Positions 36,379 to 44,989 of a stretch of 47,239 nt of DNA are shown here, one piece after another (within the stretch, counting starts at the first letter, position 1; each line of letters begins with the position of its first letter). A program made the position numbers and the translations under genes. The DNA is taken from positions 1-47,239 of the forward strand of contig DAIDHW010000012.1 of assembly GCA_027451865.1 (NCBI GenBank), given 5' to 3'. This stretch comes from Leptolyngbyaceae cyanobacterium clean351 (GTDB lineage: Bacteria; Cyanobacteriota; Cyanobacteriia; DAIDHW01). The notes under the pieces were generated by a model, which worked only from the letters and a program-made list of their open reading frames with translations, was not told the origin of the DNA and ran no database searches.

Positions 36379-37038
36379 ATGAATTTTTTAGAGATTCAAT
36401 TCGGAATTAGTGGCGCCGCTAAGACATTACCTGCTGATCATGGCTATGCACTCTACTCAGCGGTTAAACGGGTGTTGCAAAGAGAAGATTTTGACCCAAA
36501 AGATATCCCCGTAGACATAAAGCTTTGCAGTGTATCAGGCATACCAAATCGTGACGGAAAAATTTACCTACATAGGCAGTCTAGAGTACGTGTACGATGT
36601 CTACCTGATAAAGTACAGATATGGTACAGATTGTTGCAAAATCAAGAGCTAAATATCCGGGGACACAAAGTTCGGTTAGTACGGCCACGATTGGCTTTAC
36701 CAGAGGCTTCAGAAGTAGTGCGGGCGAGAATGGTGACGTTTAAGCTAGAGAGGGTTGATCACCCAGAGTTACCCCACTATTTTCTAGACTCATGTCACAG
36801 AGGATTAGCACAATTAGAAATTACGGGGGGAAGCGTTTTTATCCCCAGTGATCGAAACGGGAATCTAGCTCGCAAGACACTACAGATCAAAGACAAGAAG
36901 ATTATTGGGTATGCCCTTACTGTAGAAGGATTAAACGCAGAAGACTCTTTGAAACTGCAATGGCATGGGCTGGGTGGACGACAACATTTTGGTTGTGGGT
37001 GGTTTTATCCCTATAAAGGAGAAGGTCATGGGATTTAA
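36379..37038 (+). CDS. cas6: CRISPR RNA endoribonuclease Cas6 (MYXAN type, Cmx6)
   Basis: 219 residues. It begins FLEIQFGISGAAKTLPADHG and ends with a glycine-rich loop, GLGGRQHFGCGWFYPY, as in the Cas6 RAMP fold of the MYXAN subtype. It cuts pre-crRNA at the base of the repeat hairpin. His26 or another near-N-terminal His may be catalytic, but I cannot prove which. The last 11 bases overlap the cas3 start, indicating translational coupling. Confidence 0.88.
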   Translation: MNFLEIQFGISGAAKTLPADHGYALYSAVKRVLQREDFDPKDIPVDIKLCSVSGIPNRDGKIYLHRQSRVRVRCLPDKVQIWYRLLQNQELNIRGHKVRLVRPRLALPEASEVVRARMVTFKLERVDHPELPHYFLDSCHRGLAQLEITGGSVFIPSDRNGNLARKTLQIKDKKIIGYALTVEGLNAEDSLKLQWHGLGGRQHFGCGWFYPYKGEGHGI

Positions 37039-39313
37039 TCCAATTCCTCCAGATCTAAAACCAAACCTTTTACTGGCAAAGTCCTCTATGCCAGGAATGC
37101 CCGACTGGAGCGGAAGCTGCCATCTGGTCGGTCATACAGCCTCAGTAGTCCAGTCGGTGACGCTGTTGGTGGACACGCTCAAGGACTTCTTGGTTCCACG
37201 GTTCGGCTTATCTTGTAGCTTTGAAGAATTACGGGCAACGGCTAGATTAGCGGCATATTTACATGATTGGGGGAAGGCAAATCATCACTTTCAGATGGTA
37301 GTGCGCAATGACCTGAGGTCGCTGGAGCCAATGTATCGTCGCAATCCCATAGAATTTCCCCAAATGATTCGTCACGAGGTAGCCTCAGTTCTGATGGCAT
37401 GGGATTTTCGCGAGTGGCTGCAACAATGTCCTCAAGCAGACCTGATGACGGCGCTAGCTGCTGCTGGTGGGCATCATCTGAAGATGGGTGGTAAGCAAGG
37501 TAAGGATACAAGCGAGTTTGGGGAATGGCGAGATGGCTCTGGTGATACCAGAATGCATTGGTATATTCAGCATCCCTTCTTTAAGAAGCTCTTGCGCTAT
37601 GGTATTAGAGCATTAGATTTACCACGCGAAATTAAAGTGCGAGGTGTTAAGGCATGCTGGGATGTTTCCATGGTGAAGGAGAAACGCCTAGAGATGCTCG
37701 ATCGATTTTTGGATTGGGAGCCAGACAAGTCAATGCTAGCGGCGGTCAAATCCCTGTTGATTGCTGGAGATGCTATTGGTTCTGCCTCCGCACAATCCAA
37801 GATTGATATTCAAGCCTGGATGGTCGAGGAATTAGAGCAACGATTATCGACTGATGATTTGCAAAAGGTAATTGATGCAAGGCGCGGTGAGTATGAACTA
37901 CGCGAATTTCAAGTTGACTTAGGTAAATCCAGTCGGCGAGTGACATTAGCGCGGGCGGGCTGTGGTACTGGAAAGACCTTGGGAGCCTACAACTGGGCAA
38001 AGACCCATGCGACTGGATGTAAGCTTTTTTTCTGTTATCCCACTACCGGTACCTCTACTGAGGGATTCCTCGACTATGTACAGGATGAAGTTGAATCAGT
38101 TTTGCTGCATTCCCGGGCGGCAATTGATCTAGAAATGGCTACCACAGGTGAAGAGAGCGAAAACGGTAGGGAATTAATTACATCCACCTACGTCGACGAA
38201 GCAGCTCAAAAGTTAGCTTCCTTCCAAGCCTGGGGTCCGAAGGTAAGTGTCTGCACTGTGGATACTGTGTTAGGGCTACTACAGTGTAACCGCCGGCCTT
38301 TGTATTGTTTTCCAGCGATTGCTCAAGCGGCATTCGTCTTTGATGAAGTCCACTGCTATGATGATGCCCTATTTGGAGCGCTGTTAAAATTTTTGGAGCT
38401 AGTAAAGGCTCCAGTGCTGCTAATGTCGGCGTCATTTTTACCTTGGCAGATTGAATTGATCAAAGGAGCTGTAGGTGAATCAATTGAGATTATACAAGGC
38501 CCGAAAGAAATTGAAGAACGGCCAAGCTATAGATTTCACCTTGTAGATCAGCCGGATTGGGAAAGAGTTGAAGTAGAGATGTCTAGGGATGGCAAGGTCC
38601 TGTGGGTGTGCAATCAGGTGAATGTCGCGATTGCAGTCTACCAAGAAGCTCGCAGACGAGGCTTTAATACCGTCCTATATCACAGTCGATTCCGCTATGA
38701 GGACCGAGTGGCACACCACCGAGCTGTGGTAGATGGATTTAAGGAGGGAAGCTCTCCTATTCTGGCAGTTACTACTCAGGTAGCTGAGATGTCCCTTGAC
38801 CTATCAGCTACACTGCTGGTAAGCCAAATTGCTAATCCAGCTAGTTTAGTTCAGCGCCTAGGACGACTGAACAGGAGATATTGCGGCCATGCATTAGATG
38901 CAATTTTCTATCCCCCAGAAAACCGCTACCCCTACGAACAGTCAGAATTGGATGCCGGAGAAGCACTGATTCGCGCCTTCAGTGGCGAAGTCAGTCAGGC
39001 AGAATTAGCAGTATGGTTAGAGCAGTCAGGTGCTCAGGGAGAACCCAAGACCTGCACAGTGTTGCTAGATGGAAAATGGCGGACCTACCCAGCTCCTTTG
39101 CGCCAGGCTGGTTACACAATTTCGGCACTTCTAGAAGTGGATAAGTCTAACTGGCAACACGCAAAGACGTCAGATTTAGACCGTTATGTGGTACCCCTGC
39201 CAACCCACCAGACTGGACGTTGGGGCCGCCATCGGAAGGGTTACTTGATCGCACCGAAGGAGGAATGGAGTTACAACCAACAGATTGGTGCTCAGGAGAT
39301 AAAAAATGTCTGA
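37028..39313 (+). CDS. cas3: Cas3 HD nuclease-helicase
   Basis: 761 residues from ATG 37028, preceded by AAGGAG. The frame opens earlier (36965), but that start would lie deep in cas6. The HD domain has His32/His36 and His79-Asp80 (YLHDWGK). The helicase has RAGCGTGKT (Walker A), FDEVHCYDD (DEVH box), LAVTTQVAEMSLDLSA and the arginine finger QRLGRLNRR. It unwinds and degrades the target strand after recruitment by Cascade. All motifs are intact. It overlaps cas8 by 8 bp. Confidence 0.95.
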   Translation: MGFNPIPPDLKPNLLLAKSSMPGMPDWSGSCHLVGHTASVVQSVTLLVDTLKDFLVPRFGLSCSFEELRATARLAAYLHDWGKANHHFQMVVRNDLRSLEPMYRRNPIEFPQMIRHEVASVLMAWDFREWLQQCPQADLMTALAAAGGHHLKMGGKQGKDTSEFGEWRDGSGDTRMHWYIQHPFFKKLLRYGIRALDLPREIKVRGVKACWDVSMVKEKRLEMLDRFLDWEPDKSMLAAVKSLLIAGDAIGSASAQSKIDIQAWMVEELEQRLSTDDLQKVIDARRGEYELREFQVDLGKSSRRVTLARAGCGTGKTLGAYNWAKTHATGCKLFFCYPTTGTSTEGFLDYVQDEVESVLLHSRAAIDLEMATTGEESENGRELITSTYVDEAAQKLASFQAWGPKVSVCTVDTVLGLLQCNRRPLYCFPAIAQAAFVFDEVHCYDDALFGALLKFLELVKAPVLLMSASFLPWQIELIKGAVGESIEIIQGPKEIEERPSYRFHLVDQPDWERVEVEMSRDGKVLWVCNQVNVAIAVYQEARRRGFNTVLYHSRFRYEDRVAHHRAVVDGFKEGSSPILAVTTQVAEMSLDLSATLLVSQIANPASLVQRLGRLNRRYCGHALDAIFYPPENRYPYEQSELDAGEALIRAFSGEVSQAELAVWLEQSGAQGEPKTCTVLLDGKWRTYPAPLRQAGYTISALLEVDKSNWQHAKTSDLDRYVVPLPTHQTGRWGRHRKGYLIAPKEEWSYNQQIGAQEIKNV

Positions 39314-40799
39314 ATACACACTGTCGATTCTTGACCCAAATACGTTGTTGCCCCATCGCGCGGGCATCGCTGGATTAGCCTTGGCCCTTTCGGTGATGAA
39401 GCAACAGGACGCCCCACTGACCTGGAAAGTGACTGAGGAGCAGGTGCAACTTGCCTGGCAGGGAAGCGACCACCAGGTTGTGAAGTGGTTGTTGAATGAA
39501 ACCTACCAGATCAGGGATGGCTACCTTGACGCACCTGCACTTAATCTGGATGACCAGGGAAAATACACATTCACCACGGGCATTCTGTCAACCTTCCTGC
39601 AACATCCTAGGCAACACAAGCGCGACAGTAACGAAGTAGACAAGGCTTTCACTATTGAAGAAGGACAACCAGAAATTCTGCTCAAGTTCAAGCCTCTGTT
39701 GAGTTGCTATTACACCGAGGACTTGAAGGAACCTTTTAATACAAAAGGTGCTTTTAGGGAAATGATAGAGCTGAAGGGACAGCATTTACCTGGGTTAGTA
39801 GAATGCTTTGTTAATGGGCCATACCAGGAGTCTCCCCAGAACTTTATCCCTCTCCTGTTTCTGCCGTTAGCTTGTCACTACTACGAGCTACCAGGTTTTC
39901 GATCGATAGTTTTAATCCCAGAGGTGACGAATCTCATAAAGTGGGTTAGGCGCCGACCGGAAATCTCTGGCCGTACCTATCGAGATTACCGCAGCAGTAG
40001 TGCCGGGGAATCGGCCCTGAAATTCCTCTTTCAGGAGAATATAGCCGATGATGCTAAACTAGAGCGTGTTGAGTACTGCGAAGTCTATCAATTGGGAAAG
40101 CAAACCTGGGATAGTAATCAACGCCACCTGAAACAGTCTGTTCGCCGTGTGGAATTGAAAGAGGGAGTCCTCAGACTTTACAGCCAAGCGACTCAGTTAT
40201 TTCCATCCAGAGTGGTTCAACCCAAAGTCGATGGACAGAATAAAGCAGGTCAACCCTGGTTAGCAACTTCGGCAACCTTAGCTTGGATCTGTGACAACTT
40301 GATTGCAGGGAAGGTTTGGTACGCTGGATTTTTTGAATTTCGGAAGCATCAGGAAATCTATGAAAGAGAGGGTCTAGTTAAAATGGCTGAGGAACTTACC
40401 GAACAGGAAAGAGTACTGTTCAATGCGGTGCAGGGAAGCTTTAGGGTTTACCTGGCTAGACAGGGGGAACAGGCTAGTAAGCAAGGTCGAGAAATGGATT
40501 ACGGACAAGTTACCGACAAGGTGGTTTATCGGATGCAGCGACCGAGTACTCAGCAGGAATTCGCAACTGCCTTGGTAGACTTCCTCAGCCAATTTCGGGG
40601 TAAGGCATCCCAGGGTGTTGGCCTAGATATTTACCAATGGATTCATCGGCAAGAAAACTGGCGCACAGCCAGAGACTTAACTCTATTAGCGATCGCTACC
40701 TATGTGGGGGTGGAAAAGGAGACAGGGCGAGCAGAATCGCCTAAGTCTCCTACCGAAGCGGACCAGGAGAACCCTGGAATGTACGAAATGCAGTTCTAG
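39306..40799 (+). CDS. cas8: Cascade large subunit Cas8 (MYXAN type, Cmx8/Csx13)
   Basis: 497 residues in one piece. Some relatives are split into N and C parts. The N-terminus SEYTLSILDPNTLLPHRAGI and TWKVTEEQVQLAWQG are typical of the DevT/Csx13 family. The large subunit recognises the PAM and docks Cas3. The last 138 residues are helical, with their own ribosome site and in-frame ATG at 40383, consistent with a Cas11 product. A single HIP1 palindrome lies at 40689. RBS AGGAGAT precedes the ATG. Confidence 0.88.
   Translation: MSEYTLSILDPNTLLPHRAGIAGLALALSVMKQQDAPLTWKVTEEQVQLAWQGSDHQVVKWLLNETYQIRDGYLDAPALNLDDQGKYTFTTGILSTFLQHPRQHKRDSNEVDKAFTIEEGQPEILLKFKPLLSCYYTEDLKEPFNTKGAFREMIELKGQHLPGLVECFVNGPYQESPQNFIPLLFLPLACHYYELPGFRSIVLIPEVTNLIKWVRRRPEISGRTYRDYRSSSAGESALKFLFQENIADDAKLERVEYCEVYQLGKQTWDSNQRHLKQSVRRVELKEGVLRLYSQATQLFPSRVVQPKVDGQNKAGQPWLATSATLAWICDNLIAGKVWYAGFFEFRKHQEIYEREGLVKMAEELTEQERVLFNAVQGSFRVYLARQGEQASKQGREMDYGQVTDKVVYRMQRPSTQQEFATALVDFLSQFRGKASQGVGLDIYQWIHRQENWRTARDLTLLAIATYVGVEKETGRAESPKSPTEADQENPGMYEMQF
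40383..40799 (+). CDS. cas11: Putative Cas11 small subunit from an internal start in cas8
   Basis: In-frame ATG at codon 360 of cas8, preceded by GAGAGGG with a 10-base gap. It would give 138 residues, the size of small subunits in type I Cascades. The stretch is predicted helical (MAEELTEQERVLFNAVQGSF, ATALVDFLSQF, TARDLTLLAIATYVG), as expected for Cas11. Internal translation of Cas11 from cas8 is established for types I-B, I-C and I-D. It has not to my knowledge been shown for this MYXAN lineage, so the call is inference. Confidence 0.55.
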   Translation: MAEELTEQERVLFNAVQGSFRVYLARQGEQASKQGREMDYGQVTDKVVYRMQRPSTQQEFATALVDFLSQFRGKASQGVGLDIYQWIHRQENWRTARDLTLLAIATYVGVEKETGRAESPKSPTEADQENPGMYEMQF

Positions 40800-40822
40800 A
40801 GAATTATTCAGGAGGGAAAACC

Positions 40823-41728
40823 ATGTCCAAGCATTTGTTTATCACTGTAGTCACGCCCACCGCCATCGCGGCAAATAATCGGGGAGAAGGTGACGGTAGC
40901 ACTCTGATGACGCTGCAAAAAATTACCCGGGGTAGTGACCAGTACACCACGGTAAGTGCAGAAGCTATTCGCTGGGGATTACGGGAGTATTTCCAAAATA
41001 CGGATGAGCCTCATACTAACCGTACTTTTGATCCCAATACAGATAAGTACACATTCAAGTCTGAGGCTGGTCAAGGTGGTAAGAGATTTGATCCCAAGGA
41101 ATATATTGACGATGACCTGTTTGGTTACATGGATGCTAGGAAGAACTCTGACAACCAAGATGTAACTACTAAGCGCCGTGGGGCTTTAGAAATCAGTCGA
41201 GCTATCAGTCTTGACCCCTATTGGGGTGATGTTGCCTTTGGCTCTACCGGTGGTGAGAAAGGCAAGACCTCTATTCACAGCACAGAGGTCCACTGTACAG
41301 CCTACCAGTATACCGCTGCCCTTACTCCTGAAAGTCTGAAGCAACCAAACCGTGCCCTTTTAGCCCTAGATGCAATTGCATCCGTACGGCATGTAGGGGG
41401 TAATCATTCTCGGTTCTTGTTCGACTTTCGACCCGAATCGATTGTAATTCGGATTACCGATGACCCCAGCCCTTGGATCATGAACTGTTTTAAGCGAGTG
41501 GGAGATGAAGTTGGTTGCAGTGACTTAGTGCGTCTAGTTGAAGTGGGGGATGTAAAGGCAAGTGAGTTAATTGTGGCCGGGGAAATTGCCGACACCCCCT
41601 ATGGGGGGCAGTTGAAACAGCTGCGGGTTAAGGTTTATCGGGGAGTGAAGGAAGCAATCACTCATGCCAAGAGTAACCTCCAAGAAAGCCCGAAGGCGGC
41701 TGAGGAATCTCTTGCGAAAGGAGGCTAG
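40823..41728 (+). CDS. cas7: Cascade backbone Cas7 (DevR/Cst2 family)
   Basis: 301 residues. It begins LFITVVTPTAIAANNRGEGD and contains VSAEAIRWGLREYFQNTDEP, typical of the DevR branch of Cas7. Several copies coat the crRNA spacer. A strong ribosome site (AGGAGGG, six bases before ATG) indicates high expression, as suits the most abundant subunit. The name DevR comes from the Myxococcus dev operon, where it also controls development. Confidence 0.93.
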   Translation: MSKHLFITVVTPTAIAANNRGEGDGSTLMTLQKITRGSDQYTTVSAEAIRWGLREYFQNTDEPHTNRTFDPNTDKYTFKSEAGQGGKRFDPKEYIDDDLFGYMDARKNSDNQDVTTKRRGALEISRAISLDPYWGDVAFGSTGGEKGKTSIHSTEVHCTAYQYTAALTPESLKQPNRALLALDAIASVRHVGGNHSRFLFDFRPESIVIRITDDPSPWIMNCFKRVGDEVGCSDLVRLVEVGDVKASELIVAGEIADTPYGGQLKQLRVKVYRGVKEAITHAKSNLQESPKAAEESLAKGG

Positions 41729-41733
41729 GCTTA

Positions 41734-42438
41734 ATGCAGCTTTATGTTGAGTGTCCGTGCACTAGTTTTCCTCGGAGTTTTGCTCGGGATTTCAAGGAGA
41801 CCTATCCCTACCCACCACCATCAACTGTTTACGGGATGCTCCTATCCTTAGTCGGTGAAGTGGATATGGTTGCCCATGTCGGCGTGAAATTGGCGATTGG
41901 AATGATTGGGCAGAATCCACCAATCTCCCGCATTGTTCGTAAACAGCGCCATCATAAATTTGCTATTGGTAGAACCGAAGGCAACAAACGAGTATCCAAA
42001 TATGGAGAAGGCATTTATCCAGCTAGTCAGTTTGCCAAACCCAACCATCAGGAGCTTCTGACTGACTTGAGGTTTGTCGTGAGGATTGATGCGGGTGATG
42101 AAACCAGAGTACTAACACTGGCTGACCGCGTTAGGGCTGCCCTGTCAACCCCTGAGCAGATCTCCCGCTTCGGGGGCCTGAGTTTAGGTGAATCTTGGGC
42201 GATGTTGAATGGAATTCGTATGTACCGTGAAGGTGATGGGTTGGTCCGTTGGCTAACCCTAGACAAGCGTGGTCTCATTGGTTTACCTGTTTGGATCGAC
42301 CGGCAGACAACCCAGGGCACATTTGCACGGTTTGCTTTTACTGATGACTTCACCGATGGTTGCTGGGTAAGTATTACTCCGCCAGAGGACACTCGAAAAC
42401 CAGTAAAGGTAGGTTCTCCGCGCAGGAAGAAGTCTTAG
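41734..42438 (+). CDS. cas5: Cascade Cas5 (MYXAN type, DevS/Cmx5)
   Basis: 234 residues. The start LYVECPCTSFPRSFARDFKE and YPYPPPSTVYGMLLSLVGEV are typical of DevS-like Cas5, with the glycine-rich loop later in the protein (RFGGLSLGESWAM). It binds the 5' handle of the crRNA. The ribosome site AAAGGAGG lies within the end of cas7, with the stop only 5 bp away. It is the last effector gene before the 552-bp gap. Confidence 0.93.
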   Translation: MQLYVECPCTSFPRSFARDFKETYPYPPPSTVYGMLLSLVGEVDMVAHVGVKLAIGMIGQNPPISRIVRKQRHHKFAIGRTEGNKRVSKYGEGIYPASQFAKPNHQELLTDLRFVVRIDAGDETRVLTLADRVRAALSTPEQISRFGGLSLGESWAMLNGIRMYREGDGLVRWLTLDKRGLIGLPVWIDRQTTQGTFARFAFTDDFTDGCWVSITPPEDTRKPVKVGSPRRKKS

Positions 42439-42990
42439 ACAAAGGCTAAGTTGAACCTATGAGTCAGGTCTAGAAGTTTCCCTCCGGTACCTGGGAGGCT
42501 CATGGTTTCAGGTGATCGACTCTGTGTCAATTTTGGATAAGTTGCCGAAGACACACGGTTTACTAAGGCTTCGGAGTCTTCTATGTGTGTTTAGACGTGG
42601 AAAATAGCTCGTTAGGGCTATTGTACGCAACTCACTCCAACCCCATGACAGGTAAAGGACCCCCGCCCAGAAGCGCCTCCTTTACCGTCGAAGAGAAGTT
42701 AACGTATCTCCCCCCCCACCTGTGGGCTTTCAACAGAAGACTCACTACCAACGCACTCTCAGGGATTCACTCTGAAGTGCTAGTGCTGCTGTCTCTGCTT
42801 AGATCTCCAGGCAAGACGAGCTGACGCAGTCAGGGGAGATACTCCAGAAATTACAACACGAGTCCGACCTCCTGGCGAGGGGTGGGGATTGGAGAAACCC
42901 TCGTTCCAGTAAAGAAATTTTGTAGGCGGAAACTATTTTGCCGGGTTGATGGCGCAAGGTAGACATAACTGACTTGGATAGAAACTAAAG
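42439..42990 (+). other. Structured non-coding gap between cas5 and cas4-cas1
   Basis: 552 bases without a supported gene in an otherwise tightly packed operon. It holds several inverted repeats: TGAACCTATGAG / CTCATGGTTTCA (42452-42463 and 42499-42510), CCGAAG / CTTCGG (42545-42550 and 42569-42574), the overlapping alternative GAAGAC / GTCTTC (42547-42552 and 42576-42581), and the perfect 9-bp GGTAAAGGA / TCCTTTACC around 42652-42687. It could be a small RNA, an attenuator or the site of a lost gene. Confidence 0.6.
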
Positions 42991-44688
42991 ATGAACGCAA
43001 TCACCTCTTTTCTTGACAGCCTGGAAGCGACGGCAAATTCGACCCTGCGTGTCTCCTCCCTCCATGCCTTGGCCTACTGCCCCCGCCTGTTTTACCTTGA
43101 GGAAGTTGAAGAACTTTATACCGAAGACGCGGCAGTTTTTGCCGGTCGTAGGCTGCATGCCGAACTAGAAAAGCAAGAGGACGAGGATTGGGAGGAACTG
43201 TTTTTAGAGAATGAAGAGCTCGGGTTGCGGGGACGGGTTGATGCCCTGCGAACCCGCGATGGCTGGGTGATTCCCTACGAACATAAGCGGGGCCGCAGCT
43301 ATCGGGATGAGCATGATCAACCCCAGGCGTGGGAGAGTGACCGCCTCCAGATTCTTGCCTACGCCTACCTCTTGGAGGTGACCTTGGGTGTACCGATTCA
43401 AGAAGGGCGGATTCGCTACCATGCGGACAACGTGTTAGTACACGTGCCGCTAGATGAGACAGGACGGCGGATGGTGCGGGAGGCAATTGCCCAAGCGCGG
43501 GCATTGCGCTGCTCGACCCATCGTCCCCCAGTGACGGAGAATGAGCGGTTGTGTGGGCGGTGTTCCCTCGCCCCTGTATGTTTGCCAGAGGAGGCACGGC
43601 TAGCCCACGACCAGGGGTGGCAGCCAGTGCGTTTATTTCCTGAGGATGACGACCGCCAGATCCTGCACATTCTTGAGCCGGGGACCAGTGTGGGACGAGC
43701 GGGAGAGCAACTGAAGATTACAGCCTGTCCCAACAGGTCTGCCGGCACGAAGCCCACGGTGGAAAAAGTCCCAGCCCGGCAGGTTGGACAGGTTGTGCTG
43801 CATAGTTTTGCCCAGATTTCTACCCAGGCGCTTCGTTTTTGTGCCGATCAGGGGATTGGCGTGCATCTTGTCTCAGGGGGCGGGCGTTATCTGGGGAGTT
43901 TTGATAGTCGCCAAGGGAGCATTCAACGACGTTTACGGCAGTACGAGGCTTTAAGTAACCCTGACTTTTGTCTGCAGCTGGCGCGGCGATTAGTAGCTTG
44001 TCGGGGACAGGGACAGCGTAAGTTTTTGATGCGTGGACGTCGAGGGGCTGGGGAGGCAACAGCGGCACTGGGAGTAGCCATCGACCAAATGAAGGCTGTG
44101 CTGAAGGGAGTGCCTAGGGCTGAATCCCTGGGTTCACTCCTCGGTCTGGAGGGCAATTTAGCAGCGTTATATTTTGGTGCTTTGGGGGAGATGATCAGTC
44201 CGGGAGTGCCTCAGGAATTACGGTTTGATCAGCGCAATCGACGACCGCCAAAGGACCGGTTTAATGCATTGCTAGGTTTTGGGTATGCATTACTACTGAA
44301 GGATGTCATGAATGCCATTCTGACTGTGGGTTTGGAGCCTGCCTTGGGGTTTTATCATCAGCCTCGGACTCAGGCACCACCGCTGGCACTCGATCTGATG
44401 GAGATTTTCAGAATCCCTTTGGTAGACATGCCAGTTGTTGGCTCTATAAACCGCAATCAATGGGATGCAGCAACAGACTTTACGGTGTGCGAGCAGCAAG
44501 TGTGGCTGAGTGATGATGGACGGCGCAAGTTTGTGGCCTTGTACGAACGGCGTAAGGAAGAGAGCTGGAAACACCCAGTGACAGAGTATTCGCTCACTTA
44601 CCGACGGTTAATGGAGTTGGAGGTGCGCCTATTGGAGAAGGAGTGGATGGGGGAAGGGGGACTTTTTGGACAGTTGATTATCCGGTAG
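42991..44688 (+). CDS. cas4-cas1: Cas4-Cas1 fusion integrase
   Basis: 565 residues. The Cas4 part (1-205) has Cys30 in ALAYCPRLFYLEEVEELY and the cluster ERLCGRCSLAPVC for the 4Fe-4S cluster, with the RecB-type GRVDALRTRDGWVIPYEHKR between. The Cas1 part (about 230-565) has catalytic Glu387 (GLEGNLAALYFG), His456 (GFYHQPRT) and Glu471 (ALDLMEIF). Cas4 trims and orients prespacers and Cas1 integrates them. Such fusions occur in MYXAN-type and type I-G loci. The start lacks a strong ribosome site. Confidence 0.95.
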   Translation: MNAITSFLDSLEATANSTLRVSSLHALAYCPRLFYLEEVEELYTEDAAVFAGRRLHAELEKQEDEDWEELFLENEELGLRGRVDALRTRDGWVIPYEHKRGRSYRDEHDQPQAWESDRLQILAYAYLLEVTLGVPIQEGRIRYHADNVLVHVPLDETGRRMVREAIAQARALRCSTHRPPVTENERLCGRCSLAPVCLPEEARLAHDQGWQPVRLFPEDDDRQILHILEPGTSVGRAGEQLKITACPNRSAGTKPTVEKVPARQVGQVVLHSFAQISTQALRFCADQGIGVHLVSGGGRYLGSFDSRQGSIQRRLRQYEALSNPDFCLQLARRLVACRGQGQRKFLMRGRRGAGEATAALGVAIDQMKAVLKGVPRAESLGSLLGLEGNLAALYFGALGEMISPGVPQELRFDQRNRRPPKDRFNALLGFGYALLLKDVMNAILTVGLEPALGFYHQPRTQAPPLALDLMEIFRIPLVDMPVVGSINRNQWDAATDFTVCEQQVWLSDDGRRKFVALYERRKEESWKHPVTEYSLTYRRLMELEVRLLEKEWMGEGGLFGQLIIR

Positions 44689-44695
44689 GGAGATT

Positions 44696-44989
44696 ATGGC
44701 GGAGTCGAAAAACTGGTATCTGGTGTGTTACGACATTCGCTGTCCTAGGCGTTGGCGTAAGGCGCACAAGCTTTTGCTGGGGTATGGGGAGGCAGTACAA
44801 CTGTCGGTTTTTCGTTGTCGGTTGAGTCAGCGAGACCGAGAGAAGTTACGTTGGGAACTAGAACAGATCTTGTCACAGGAGGACAAGATCCTATTGGTTG
44901 GCCTGTGCCATCGTTGTGTGGAGCGAGTGGAGCAATGTAACCGTGAGGACGCCTGGGAAACTGAGGAAGAGCGATTTAGAGCGATCTGA
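44696..44989 (+). CDS. cas2: Cas2
   Basis: 97 residues, ferredoxin-like fold, with WYLVCYDIRCPRRWRKAHKL. Asp13 is the conserved metal-binding residue. The Cas2 dimer bridges Cas1 in the integration complex. It starts 7 bp after cas4-cas1 with AGGGAG as ribosome site, and the leader follows it directly. Confidence 0.95.
   Translation: MAESKNWYLVCYDIRCPRRWRKAHKLLLGYGEAVQLSVFRCRLSQRDREKLRWELEQILSQEDKILLVGLCHRCVERVEQCNREDAWETEEERFRAI

Noticed and set aside
42585-42824. 79-codon ORF in the cas5 to cas4-cas1 gap
   Set aside because: No ribosome site, no family, and its sequence is occupied by inverted repeats.
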